Shown here one piece after another: positions 1 to 6,887 of a stretch of DNA of 19,948 bases. Position 1 is the stretch's first letter; every line of letters starts with the position of its first letter. The notes under the pieces are model-generated. The model was not told where the DNA came from and made no database searches. It worked only from the letters and a program-made list of their open reading frames with translations. Position numbers and translations under genes: made by a program. The DNA lies in contig NZ_URFY01000068.1 of NCBI RefSeq assembly GCF_900547205.1, forward strand, positions 1 to 19,948, in the 5' to 3' direction. The DNA is from an uncultured Bacteroides sp. (GTDB lineage: Bacteria > Bacteroidota > Bacteroidia > Bacteroidales > Bacteroidaceae).

Positions 1-58
1 TGTAAAAAGTAACTTCATTGCAGCCGTACAGGTTGCAGTAAATGAAGCATTATCTTAA
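1..58 (+). CDS. C-terminal end of an upstream prophage gene (partial)
   Basis: Frame 2 is open from the left edge to a TAA at 56-58 and encodes an 18-residue tail ending VAVNEALS. It lies 20 bases before the holin and on the same strand, so it is probably the end of the preceding phage gene. Too little is present to name a family, and an open stretch this short could arise by chance. Confidence 0.4.
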   Translation, partial: VKSNFIAAVQVAVNEALS

Positions 59-78
59 TATTAAAATGAAGAGAGGAG

Positions 79-531
79 ATGGAAGATGTTTGGGAGTTTT
101 TGCATACGTTGGACCTAACTAACTTATATAGGCATATAGGGGTAACCTTAATGTGCTGGCTGGTCATGTTTGTGTCTGTGCTGATTGATATGTGGGACGG
201 TGTTCAGACTGCCCATGTAATGAAGGAAAAGGTAGATAGCAAGGGATTGCGCAGGACATTTGCCAAAGCTGGTGACTACTGGCGCATAATGTTGTTCGGG
301 TTGATGTTCGATACCCTTGGCTTGTTGTTCACTTGGTATGTGCTTCCGTATATGACTATTATCATTACGGTAGGGATATTAACCATCGAGTTTAGAAGTG
401 TCTGGGAGCATAACAAGAAGAAACGCAGCCATGCGGCCGAGCTTCCGGGGCTGATAGCTAATATTATCAAGTGTGCATCGGAGAAAGATGCTTTGGAGTT
501 AATCAATAAAATAAAGGAGGTACAGAAATGA
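79..531 (+). CDS. Phage holin family protein
   Basis: This 150-residue membrane protein would form the inner-membrane lesion that lets the endolysin reach peptidoglycan. Hydrophobic segments are visible near residues 17-40 and in a longer block near 70-105 that can hold two spans. Between them lies a charged loop starting DMWDGVQTAHVMKE, which resembles the 'D-x2-TG-x3-A' region of the COG4824-like holins. The C-terminus is charged and helical, as in that group. A GA-rich AGGAG (74-78) touches the ATG at 79, an unusually tight spacing for Shine-Dalgarno pairing. The stop overlaps the next start as ATGA (528-531), so translation of holin and endolysin is probably coupled. The family call comes from topology and context rather than one diagnostic motif. 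Confidence 0.72.
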   Translation: MEDVWEFLHTLDLTNLYRHIGVTLMCWLVMFVSVLIDMWDGVQTAHVMKEKVDSKGLRRTFAKAGDYWRIMLFGLMFDTLGLLFTWYVLPYMTIIITVGILTIEFRSVWEHNKKKRSHAAELPGLIANIIKCASEKDALELINKIKEVQK

Positions 532-926
532 AACATTTTACAATCGAAGAATTATGCCGTTCCAGCGTGGCAGATGTACGTAGAATAGAAAACAAGCCGG
601 ATACGCAGCAAGTGGAAGCGTTAACCGCTTTGGTGGATAATGTACTTGACCCGTTGCGTGAGAGGTTCGGACGTCCGATAATCGTTAGTTCCGGCTTCCG
701 GTCGAAAGACCTGAACGGAGCAGTTGGAGGCGCAAAGACTTCCCAGCACATGAAGGGTGAAGCGGCTGATATCTATGCCGGAACCAAGCAAGGCAACCGT
801 GAACTGTTTGAGATTATCAGGAAGTATCTGCCGTTTGACCAGCTTATCAATGAGAATGATTTTAGCTGGGTGCACGTGAGCTACCGGGCGGATGGGAAAA
901 ACAGGGGACAAACACTGAAGCTATGA
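528..926 (+). CDS. M15-family peptidoglycan peptidase (phage endolysin)
   Basis: This is a 132-residue, single-domain zinc peptidase of the D-Ala-D-Ala carboxypeptidase/endolysin group. The zinc-site motif SQHMKGEAAD gives ligands His74 and Asp81. The third ligand is His116 in SWVHVSY, with acidic residues just before it at 110-111. The segment VSSGFRS near residue 53 is also typical of the fold. There is no signal peptide, so export depends on the holin encoded directly upstream, as expected for a canonical phage lysin. It overlaps the holin by ATGA at its start and the next gene by ATGA at its end (923-926). In the prophage setting it most likely cleaves peptide cross-bridges at lysis. Confidence 0.87.
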   Translation: MKHFTIEELCRSSVADVRRIENKPDTQQVEALTALVDNVLDPLRERFGRPIIVSSGFRSKDLNGAVGGAKTSQHMKGEAADIYAGTKQGNRELFEIIRKYLPFDQLINENDFSWVHVSYRADGKNRGQTLKL

Positions 927-1324
927 AACGGCTAATATACATTCTAGCCATACTCTTGATGTCGGGAGTATGGCTAACTTCCTGCCGGACACAATATGTT
1001 CCGGTTGAGACGATGAGGACTGAGTACAAGACACGTGACAGCATCCGATATGACAGCATCTACCAACGTGATAGCGTCTATATGTTGGTAAATGGTGATA
1101 CGGTATACCTGTATAAGTACAAGTATCGTTATCGGTATCTGACAATCAATAAGACGGATACAGTTATTAAGGTTGATTCTATTCAGGTTCCTTATCAGGT
1201 CGAGAAGCAGTTAACACGATGGCAGTCGTTAAAAATGGAGTTGGGAGGGTGGGCGTTCGGGATTGTTATTGTTTTCGCATTGATTATTATGGGGCGAGTG
1301 ATATATCGTATGAGAATAAAGTAG
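923..1324 (+). CDS. Prophage lipoprotein with C-terminal membrane anchor (candidate spanin)
   Basis: This 133-residue protein has no family I can name with certainty. It begins with a lipoprotein signal: Lys-Arg, a hydrophobic stretch, then the lipobox LTSC with Cys at residue 21. The middle is rich in Tyr, Asp, Ser and Val in alternating patterns (for example RDSIRYDSIYQRDS), which suggests beta strands. A hydrophobic segment near residues 110-128 is followed by a basic end (RMRIK), so the protein could be lipid-anchored in one membrane and spanning the other. That is the layout of unimolecular spanins, which fuse inner and outer membranes at the last step of lysis. Being third in a coupled lysis cassette fits. 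The spanin role is inferred from architecture and position only. Confidence 0.6.
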   Translation: MKRLIYILAILLMSGVWLTSCRTQYVPVETMRTEYKTRDSIRYDSIYQRDSVYMLVNGDTVYLYKYKYRYRYLTINKTDTVIKVDSIQVPYQVEKQLTRWQSLKMELGGWAFGIVIVFALIIMGRVIYRMRIK

Positions 1325-1346
1325 TATAATCGCACTATGAAGTTCG

Positions 1347-1364
1347 CTTATCATTAATGATAAG
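1347..1364. repeat. Perfect 18-bp palindrome
   Basis: CTTATCATTAATGATAAG reads identically on both strands with no spacer. It sits 23 bases after the last prophage gene. It could be an operator for a dimeric protein, a recombination or packaging-related site, or part of a terminator. No T-tract follows, so a classical terminator is unlikely. Confidence 0.6.
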
Positions 1365-1365
1365 T

Positions 1366-1400
1366 CGGTCTCGGCTAGTAACGACCGGGGGAGTGTTCCC
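1366..1400 (+). other. Two consecutive small hairpins after the prophage genes
   Basis: CGGTC (1366-1370) pairs with GACCG (1383-1387) around a 12-base loop. Directly after it, GGGA (1389-1392) pairs with TCCC (1397-1400) around GTGT. Together with the palindrome at 1347-1364 this makes three adjacent dyads within 55 bases. They may be the 3' end of the lysis transcript or a small structured RNA. The function is unknown. Confidence 0.4.
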
Positions 1401-1560
1401 TAATGTTAAATGTTTGAATTTTCCAGAATACAACTGTTGATAAATAACTGAAAATTGTTATTAACAAAGATGCGTCACCTTTTTATCATAAGACTAACCA
1501 ACATGAGTAACTTGCAATAAAATTGTAAGTTATATCCATTATTGTATAATTAATTATATG

Positions 1561-1635
1561 TCAATGTGCTAAAATAACTTGTAGAACTCCAAATACAATA
1601 ACAACAATCGATGTAATTAACAATATGATATCCAT
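1561..1635 (-). CDS. Tiny hydrophobic peptide, possibly a truncated gene
   Basis: A 24-codon ORF encodes MDIILLITSIVVIVFGVLQ followed by VILAH, a single membrane span with almost no soluble part. It has the look of the N-terminal anchor of small Bacteroides membrane proteins that continue into a basic cytoplasmic tail. Here the frame stops right after the span, so it may be a gene cut off by the neighbouring insertion. It follows the 29-codon ORF on the same strand after 44 bases. Expression is unproven. Confidence 0.35.
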   Translation of the reverse strand: MDIILLITSIVVIVFGVLQVILAH

Positions 1636-1679
1636 ACACTAGATTTTAAATAGTACATACTAAAACTATATCATTCAAT

Positions 1680-1769
1680 TTACCAATTATCAGACTCATT
1701 GCCCACAAGGCCATTCTTTACAGCTTCTTCAATTTTATCAATGATAACATTTGAATAAGCATGAGCCAT
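1680..1769 (-). CDS. Tiny ORF behind a Bacteroides-type promoter, possible remnant
   Basis: A 29-codon ORF (MAHAYSNVIIDKIEEAVKNG, then nine more residues ending in Trp) begins about 36 bases after a perfect TACCTTTG box on the minus strand. The open frame extends nine codons upstream of the ATG (KKTSSKALV) to a TAG at 1797-1799, and the codons read as natural protein. It could be a short real gene or the surviving end of a longer one. I do not recognise a family. Confidence 0.35.
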   Translation of the reverse strand: MAHAYSNVIIDKIEEAVKNGLVGNESDNW

Positions 1770-1804
1770 AACTAAAGCCTTAGAGGAAGTCTTTTTCTAT
1801 TCGG

Positions 1805-1812
1805 CAAAGGTA
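1805..1812 (-). promoter_or_regulatory. Bacteroides -7 promoter box
   Basis: The minus strand reads TACCTTTG, matching TAnnTTTG exactly. It would start a transcript entering the ORFs at 1769-1680 and 1635-1561. No clear -33 TTTG is visible. Confidence 0.5.
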
Positions 1813-1950
1813 CAGATATATTTGGAAATTTAGTCATCCTAATAAAAAAGATTGAGTTCTCTTTAATGATGAAATTGATTGATATTCTGTCCATAATTTA
1901 GAACTGATATATTTTCGCCCTATCTTCCACTCTAATTATGAACTATTTCG

Positions 1951-1958
1951 TACCTTTG
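1951..1958 (+). promoter_or_regulatory. Bacteroides -7 promoter box for the nucleosidase gene
   Basis: TACCTTTG lies 41 bases before the ATG at 2000, giving a 5' leader of roughly 35 bases. It is the only good match between the prophage and this gene. Confidence 0.65.
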
Positions 1959-1999
1959 TCTGTATAGAAAGAAAAGTATAGATTTTATAATTTAGATTT

Positions 2000-2569
2000 A
2001 TGATGTTGAAAATACTAGTAACCTACGCCGTCCAAGGCGAATTTGTAGAAATAAAGTGGCCTGAAGTGGAACCGTACTACATCCGTACAGGCATTGGTAA
2101 AGTGAAATCCGCCTATCATCTGGCAGAAGCTATTCGTCAGGTACAGCCCGATTTAGTATTGAATATCGGCAGTGCGGGAACGGTCAATCACCAAGTGGGA
2201 GATATCTTTGTCTGCCGTAAGTTTGTAGACCGTGATATGCAGAAGTTATCCAATCTAGGCATAGAGTGTGATATCGATTCGTCGGCTTTGCTCGAAGAAA
2301 AAGGATATTGCGCGCATTGGACGGAGAACGGAGTATGCAATACGGGAGATAGTTTCCTGACAGAGTTGACCCACGTCAGCGGTGACGTGGTAGATATGGA
2401 AGCCTATGCGCAAGCTTTCGTCTGCCGTTCCAAAGAGATACCTTTTATCTCCGTGAAGTACGTGACCGATATCATCGGACAGAACTCAGTGAAGCATTGG
2501 GAAGACAAACTTGCCGATGCTCGCCAAGGACTATCCAATTACCTCAACGTCTTGAAAGAAAGAATATGA
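2000..2569 (+). CDS. Nucleoside phosphorylase-superfamily nucleosidase (MTA/SAH nucleosidase-like)
   Basis: This 189-residue protein of the PNP/UDP superfamily likely cleaves the glycosidic bond of a purine nucleoside such as methylthioadenosine or S-adenosylhomocysteine. Landmarks run in family order: TGIGKVKSA near residue 31, the glycine-rich NIGSAGT near 56, the ribose-binding signature VVDMEAYA near 131, and VKYVTDI near 153 with the Asp expected to contact the base. It is shorter than typical MTA/SAH nucleosidases (about 230), so some loops are trimmed and the substrate is uncertain. ATG codons at 2000 and 2003 are both possible starts. Its last 31 bases overlap the end of the convergent DUF454 gene. 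Confidence 0.75.
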   Translation: MMLKILVTYAVQGEFVEIKWPEVEPYYIRTGIGKVKSAYHLAEAIRQVQPDLVLNIGSAGTVNHQVGDIFVCRKFVDRDMQKLSNLGIECDIDSSALLEEKGYCAHWTENGVCNTGDSFLTELTHVSGDVVDMEAYAQAFVCRSKEIPFISVKYVTDIIGQNSVKHWEDKLADARQGLSNYLNVLKERI

Positions 2570-2898
2570 TAACTGACTCCTGCGGCAATCAGCCCAAGGA
2601 GAACCTTCACCCATAGCAGCGGAATAAGGAAGAAGATGCAATAAAGCATCGTTCCCCACATCAGGCTGAGGGAAATAATCTTGGCACGGAGCGGAATCGC
2701 CTTGTTCTCGCGGAAGTTGCGGATATACGGACCGAAGTGGCGGTGATTCAGTAGCCAGTTATATAATCGGGGCGACCCTTTGAAGTAAAGGGCAGCCGTG
2801 AGAAGCAGAAGCGGAGTAGTGGGCAGCAACGGCAGGAAGATGCCGAGAATGCCGAGTGCGAGAGAAATGCTTCCTAAGACTATGCAGAGAGTTTTCAT
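2539..2898 (-). CDS. DUF454 (YbaN-like) inner-membrane protein
   Basis: This 119-residue membrane protein has the family's glycine- and proline-rich first hairpin (GILGIFLPLLPTTPLLLLTA), the soluble middle with NHRHFGPYIRNF, and two C-terminal spans from about residue 75 on. The family's role is not established. I take the start at 2898 (MKTLCIV) rather than the ATG at 2922, because the only promoter-like box, TATCTTTG, occupies 2910-2903 between them. That leaves almost no leader, so the mRNA may be leaderless. Its 3' end overlaps the convergent nucleosidase gene by 31 bases. Confidence 0.8.
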   Translation of the reverse strand: MKTLCIVLGSISLALGILGIFLPLLPTTPLLLLTAALYFKGSPRLYNWLLNHRHFGPYIRNFRENKAIPLRAKIISLSLMWGTMLYCIFFLIPLLWVKVLLGLIAAGVSYHILSFKTLR

Positions 2899-2902
2899 GC
2901 AG

Positions 2903-2910
2903 CAAAGATA
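2903..2910 (-). promoter_or_regulatory. -7 promoter box directly against the DUF454 start codon
   Basis: The minus strand reads TATCTTTG and ends only four bases before the ATG at 2898. Transcription would start at or within a base or two of the ATG. Confidence 0.55.
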
Positions 2911-2964
2911 GTGTAAAAACACGAAAAAGTTACCAACTTTGCTGAATGGGAACTCTTTTTATAT

Positions 2965-2972
2965 TACCTTTG
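2965..2972 (+). promoter_or_regulatory. -7 promoter box for the queD-queE operon
   Basis: TACCTTTG lies 54 bases before the queD ATG. The predicted leader contains a short dyad, GCATC (2978-2982) with GATGC (2995-2999). I could not fit it to a preQ1 riboswitch. Confidence 0.65.
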
Positions 2973-3026
2973 CCCTTGCATCGAGGTGACATTAGATGCG
3001 TGTAACTTATTAAAATACATACAACG

Positions 3027-3422
3027 ATGTTTACAGTAATCAAACGCATGGAGATATCGGCTTCTCATAAGTTGGTACTTCCGTATCGCAGCAAATGCGC
3101 AAGTCTACATGGTCACAACTGGATTATCACCGTCTATTGCCGTTCTGCACGGCTCAATTCCGAAGGAATGGTGGTCGACTTCACCCGTATCAAAGAAGTA
3201 GTGATGGAAAAGCTCGACCATCAGAACCTGAACGAAGTTCTTCCCTTCAACCCCACGGCAGAGAACATCGCCCGATGGGTGTGCAAACAAATTCCCCAAT
3301 GCTATAAAGTGCAGGTGCAGGAGTCGGAAGGGAATATCGTAATCTACGAGAAGGACCAGACAGCCCAAGAAAAAGACCAGATGATTGGAGAGAAAGATTC
3401 CGCTGCTGAAGAGAAAGAGTAG
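3027..3422 (+). CDS. queD: 6-carboxytetrahydropterin synthase (QueD)
   Basis: QueD converts dihydroneopterin triphosphate to 6-carboxy-5,6,7,8-tetrahydropterin in the queuosine/7-deazaguanine pathway. Zinc ligands are His14 (SASHKL) and His28/His30 (LHGHNW), and the catalytic Cys is Cys24. The Asp64-His65 pair in EKLDHQNLNE and Glu99 in QESEGNIVIYE complete the active site, so the enzyme looks intact. The family core ends near residue 108. Beyond it is a 23-residue charged tail with three imperfect repeats starting EKD, which is not part of the fold. queE follows after 40 bases on the same strand and uses the QueD product, so the two form an operon. Confidence 0.92.
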   Translation: MFTVIKRMEISASHKLVLPYRSKCASLHGHNWIITVYCRSARLNSEGMVVDFTRIKEVVMEKLDHQNLNEVLPFNPTAENIARWVCKQIPQCYKVQVQESEGNIVIYEKDQTAQEKDQMIGEKDSAAEEKE

Positions 3423-3462
3423 TCTACCGCCATCAAGACAATAAGACCTAATTTTATGACTC

Positions 3463-4008
3463 ATGAGAAAGATTAACGAAATCTTCTACAGCTTGCAGGG
3501 CGAAGGCTACTATACCGGAACCCCGGCTATTTTCATCCGCTTCTCCGGATGCAACCTGAAATGTAGTTTCTGCGACACGCGGCACGAAGAAGGTACGATG
3601 ATGACCGATGATGAAATCATTTCAGAAGTAAAGAAATATCCCGCCGTGACCGTTGTGCTGACAGGCGGCGAACCTTCCCTCTGGATAGACGATGCACTAA
3701 TCGACCGCCTGCACGAAGCCGGAAAGTACGTCACCGTAGAAACTAACGGAACGAACCTGCTTCCCGAATCGGTGGACTGGGTGACCTGTTCGCCCAAGCA
3801 AGGCGCTCGGCTCAAGGTGAAAAGGATAGATGAAGTGAAAGTAGTCTATGAAGGACAAGATATCAGCATTTATGAACTGCTTCCCGCTGAACATTTCTTC
3901 CTCCAGCCTTGTTCTTGTAATAACACTGCTGCAACAGTGGACTGTGTAATGCGACATCCCAAATGGAGACTTAGCCTGCAAACGCACAAACTTATCGACA
4001 TCCGTTAG
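3463..4008 (+). CDS. queE: 7-carboxy-7-deazaguanine synthase (QueE)
   Basis: A radical SAM enzyme of 181 residues, at the compact end of the family. It contracts 6-carboxytetrahydropterin to 7-carboxy-7-deazaguanine on the way to preQ0 and queuosine. The N-terminus EIFYSLQGEGYYTGTPAIFI is typical of QueE. The cluster motif CNLKCSFC gives Cys30, Cys34 and Cys37 as ligands of the 4Fe-4S cluster. The SAM-binding GGEP lies at 68-71. It starts 40 bases after queD and ends 66 bases before lutA. No queC or queF is in the window, so later pathway steps are encoded elsewhere. Confidence 0.92.
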   Translation: MRKINEIFYSLQGEGYYTGTPAIFIRFSGCNLKCSFCDTRHEEGTMMTDDEIISEVKKYPAVTVVLTGGEPSLWIDDALIDRLHEAGKYVTVETNGTNLLPESVDWVTCSPKQGARLKVKRIDEVKVVYEGQDISIYELLPAEHFFLQPCSCNNTAATVDCVMRHPKWRLSLQTHKLIDIR

Positions 4009-4074
4009 GACAGATAAAGGAACGCGCGGATGTAGCAGACAATTGCATCTAATTTATTACATAATACAGACAGT

Positions 4075-4815
4075 ATGAAAGTAGGTTTGTTTATTCCTTG
4101 TTATATCAATGCCATTTATCCCAACGTGGGGGTGGCATCGTATAAGCTATTGAAGAGTTTAGGAGTAGACGTCGATTATCCGTTGGACCAGACCTGTTGC
4201 GGACAACCGATGGCAAATGCCGGTTTTGAAGATGAATCGGTGAAGTTGGCACTTCGTTTCGACGAATTGTTCCGTAAGTATGACTACATAGTCGGTCCCT
4301 CCGCCAGTTGCGTGGCGTTTGTGAAAGAAAATCATCCCGGCATCCTCGGGAAAGAAGGGCACACGTGCCAGAGTGCAGGAAAGATTTACGATATCTGCGA
4401 CTTCGTGCACGATGTGATAAAACCCGCTAAGCTACCTGCGCGTTTCCCGCATAAGGTAAGTATCCACAACAGTTGCCACGGCGTGCGCGAACTCTTTATC
4501 TCTGCGCCCAGCGAGCTGAACATACCTTATTATAATAAGCTGCGCGACTTGCTCGAAATGGTGGAAGGCATCCAAGTCTTCGAACCCAGCCACGTAGACG
4601 AGTGCTGCGGCTTCGGAGGAATGTTTGCCGTGGAAGAACAGGCGGTGTCCGTCTGCATGGGGCGTGATAAGGTGAAAGACCACATGGCTACCGGAGCCGA
4701 ATACATCGTCGGAGCTGATAGTTCGTGCCTGATGCATATGCAAGGCGTTATCAAGCGCGAGCATTTGCCTATTCAAATCATCCATATAGTAGAAATCTTA
4801 GCGTCGCAATCATGA
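4075..4815 (+). CDS. lutA: Lactate utilization protein A (LutA), Cys-rich Fe-S oxidoreductase subunit
   Basis: LutA is the 246-residue cysteine-rich subunit of the LutABC complex, which oxidises L-lactate to pyruvate without an NAD-dependent dehydrogenase. It contains two CCG-type domains, as in heterodisulfide reductase subunit B and GlpC. The first has Cys at 10, TCCGQP near residue 41 and SASCVAF near 79. The second has HNSCHG near 133, DECCGFGG near 177 and DSSCLMH near 220. These cysteines bind the Fe-S centres. The gene is joined to lutB by an ATGA overlap at 4812-4815. No TAnnTTTG box was seen in the 66 bases upstream, so read-through from queDE is possible. Confidence 0.9.
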   Translation: MKVGLFIPCYINAIYPNVGVASYKLLKSLGVDVDYPLDQTCCGQPMANAGFEDESVKLALRFDELFRKYDYIVGPSASCVAFVKENHPGILGKEGHTCQSAGKIYDICDFVHDVIKPAKLPARFPHKVSIHNSCHGVRELFISAPSELNIPYYNKLRDLLEMVEGIQVFEPSHVDECCGFGGMFAVEEQAVSVCMGRDKVKDHMATGAEYIVGADSSCLMHMQGVIKREHLPIQIIHIVEILASQS

Positions 4816-6200
4816 GTACGAAACATTCCAAGGCTGCCGAGAAATTCTTGCAGGACAGCAAGAATGCAGCATGGCACAACGAAACCCTCTGGTTGGTGCG
4901 TGCCAAGAGAGATAAAATGAGTAAGGAAGTTCCCGAGTGGGAAGAGCTGCGCAACAAGGCTTGCGAACTGAAACTATATTCGAACAGCCACCTCGAAGAA
5001 CTCCTTCTTGAGTTTGAGAAGAACGCCACTGCCAACGGTGCCATTGTCCATTGGGCGAAAGATGCCGACGAATATTGCGCCATCATCTACGGGATACTGA
5101 ACGAACACAACGTCCACCACCTCATCAAAAGCAAGTCCATGCTTGCCGAAGAGTGCGGACTGAACCCCTTCCTGATGGAACGCGGCATCGATGTCGTAGA
5201 ATCCGATTTGGGCGAACGCATCCTCCAACTGATGCACCTCGAACCGAGCCACATCGTGATGCCTGCCATCCACCTGAAACGGCAGCAGGTAGGAGAACTC
5301 TTCGAAAAGGAGATGGGCACGGAGAAGGGAAATGCCGACCCTACGTATCTCACCCACGCCGCCCGCAAGAACCTGCGCCATCTGTTTATGAACGCCGAAG
5401 CCGCCATGACAGGAGGAAACTTTGCCGTGGCATCCACCGGAGACGTCGTAGTCTGCACCAACGAAGGTAATGCCGACATGGGAACATCGTTTCCTAAGCT
5501 GAACATAGCCGCCTTCGGCATGGAGAAAATTGTGCCCGACCTCGATTCATTGGGCGTGTTCACCCGCCTGTTGGCACGCTCTGCCACGGGGCAGCCGGTC
5601 ACTACTTATACCTCCCATTACCGCCGTCCCCGCGAAGGTGGTGAATATCATATTATCATTGTCGACAACGGACGTAGCGAAATACTCTCCAAACCGGACC
5701 ATATCAAGACACTGAACTGCATCCGTTGCGGTGCCTGTATGAACACCTGCCCGGTGTATCGCCGGAGTGGGGGATACTCTTACACTTACTTCATCCCCGG
5801 CCCTATCGGCATCAACCTCGGCATGGCACACAATCCGGAGAAGTATTACGACAATCTTTCCGCTTGCTCGCTGTGCATATCCTGTTCCGATGTTTGCCCG
5901 GTAAAGGTAGATTTGGCGGAGCAGATTTACAAGTGGCGTCAAGAGTTGGACGGACTGGGGAAGGCTAGCACCGGAAAGAAGATAATGTCCGGTGGCATGA
6001 AGTTCCTGATGGAGCGTCCCGCTCTGTTCAATGCGGCATTGTGGGCGGCGCCGATGGTGAACGGTATGCCGCGTTTCATGAAGTACAATAATCTGGACGA
6101 TTGGGGCAAAGGGCGCGAACTGCCTGAGTTTGCCAAAGAGTCGTTCAATGAGATGTGGAAGAAGAATAAAGTGCAACAGGAAAAGGAGGAAACGAAATGA
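4812..6200 (+). CDS. lutB: Lactate utilization protein B (LutB), ferredoxin-type subunit
   Basis: LutB is the electron-transfer subunit of the lactate-oxidising complex, 462 residues from the ATG at 4812. I chose that start over an in-frame ATG at 4725 because the latter would overlap lutA by 91 bases, whereas 4812 gives the usual ATGA coupling. An LUD-like domain fills roughly residues 50-290. Two 4Fe-4S motifs follow: CIRCGACMNTCP (Cys303, 306, 309, 313) and CSLCISCSDVCP (Cys352, 355, 358, 362). A helical C-terminal region with KFLMERPALF completes the family layout. Its stop overlaps lutC as ATGA at 6197-6200, so all three subunits should be made in step. Confidence 0.92.
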   Translation: MSTKHSKAAEKFLQDSKNAAWHNETLWLVRAKRDKMSKEVPEWEELRNKACELKLYSNSHLEELLLEFEKNATANGAIVHWAKDADEYCAIIYGILNEHNVHHLIKSKSMLAEECGLNPFLMERGIDVVESDLGERILQLMHLEPSHIVMPAIHLKRQQVGELFEKEMGTEKGNADPTYLTHAARKNLRHLFMNAEAAMTGGNFAVASTGDVVVCTNEGNADMGTSFPKLNIAAFGMEKIVPDLDSLGVFTRLLARSATGQPVTTYTSHYRRPREGGEYHIIIVDNGRSEILSKPDHIKTLNCIRCGACMNTCPVYRRSGGYSYTYFIPGPIGINLGMAHNPEKYYDNLSACSLCISCSDVCPVKVDLAEQIYKWRQELDGLGKASTGKKIMSGGMKFLMERPALFNAALWAAPMVNGMPRFMKYNNLDDWGKGRELPEFAKESFNEMWKKNKVQQEKEETK

Positions 6201-6784
6201 GTAGCAAAGAAGAAATATTAGCAAAGATTCGTCGGCATGCGAGCGAACAGGTGCGCTACGAAAAGCCGGTTCTGGAATATATGAATCGAATCACCTATAC
6301 GGATAAGCTGGAACAATTCTGCGCCATCAGTAGGGCAGTGGGCGGTGCGGCTGTTGTGTTGGGGCAAGGAGAAGACGTGAATGCAGTGATTCGCCGCACC
6401 TATCCCGATGCCGTGCGCATTGCTTCCGTATTGCCGGAAATATCCTGCGCAACGTTCAATCCCGATATGCTGGACGACCCGCGGGAGTTGGACGGAACGG
6501 ATGTTGCCGTGGTGAAAGGCGAGATAGGCGTAGCGGAGAATGGCGCCATCTGGATTCCGCAGGAAGTGAAGCATAAAGCGCTTTATTTTATTTCGGAAAC
6601 GTTGGTCATTCTGCTAGACCGTAACCGGATTGTGGATACGATGTACGATGCTTACCGCGAGCTGGATGTGCAGCAATACGGCTTCGGCACCTTCATCTCC
6701 GGTCCTTCAAAGACGGCGGACATCGAGCAGGCATTGGTGATGGGAGCGCACGGGGCACGGGATGTATTGGTTATTTTGAGATAA
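6197..6784 (+). CDS. lutC: Lactate utilization protein C (LutC), LUD domain
   Basis: LutC is the 195-residue LUD-domain subunit of the lactate oxidation complex. The typical order is an N-terminal helix (SSKEEILAKIRR), the TDVAVVKGEIGVAENGAIW segment near residues 95-115, and FGTFISGPSKTADIEQALVMGAHG near 163-186, which is highly conserved in LUD proteins. The substrate is inferred from the complete lutABC order; LUD proteins in other settings have other roles. It is the last gene of the operon, followed by 103 bases without a recognisable terminator before the kinase gene. Confidence 0.9.
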   Translation: MSSKEEILAKIRRHASEQVRYEKPVLEYMNRITYTDKLEQFCAISRAVGGAAVVLGQGEDVNAVIRRTYPDAVRIASVLPEISCATFNPDMLDDPRELDGTDVAVVKGEIGVAENGAIWIPQEVKHKALYFISETLVILLDRNRIVDTMYDAYRELDVQQYGFGTFISGPSKTADIEQALVMGAHGARDVLVILR

Positions 6785-6887
6785 CGCAGGCTTACCATCA
6801 CAAAAGAGCAGGTTTATTATCACAGATAACAGGCTTATCATTCCTAAGAAAAAAGAAGAATAAAATAACGTCAATATATAAAATCGT

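Larger units (their letters stand above)
1325..1999. other. Gene-poor prophage/chromosome junction
   Basis: These 675 bases contain no convincing gene longer than 30 codons. The left part holds the hairpins at 1347-1400. The rest is AT-rich and carries two tiny minus-strand ORFs (1561-1635, 1680-1769) with a promoter-like box, then the promoter of the nucleosidase gene. The prophage end must lie in here, but I found no direct repeat or tRNA that marks an attachment site. Confidence 0.5.

Noticed and set aside
1347..1400. Rho-independent terminator of the lysis operon
   Set aside because: Stems are present but no T-tract follows any of them, so I record them only as dyads.
2973..3026. preQ1 riboswitch in front of queD
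   Set aside because: The leader has only a 5-bp dyad and an A-rich tail. The C-rich loop and pseudoknot sequence of known preQ1 classes could not be matched.
4725..4811. Longer N-terminus for LutB starting at 4725
   Set aside because: It would overlap lutA by 91 bases and adds residues unlike the family. The ATGA-coupled start at 4812 is typical.
5087..5602. Long minus-strand and alternate-frame ORFs within lutB
   Set aside because: They lie antisense or out of frame to a well-supported gene and encode Arg/Ser/Pro-rich text without motifs.
6817..6829. Terminator TTATC-ACA-GATAA after lutC
   Set aside because: Five AT-rich pairs with a 3-base loop and no T-tract are too weak to call.
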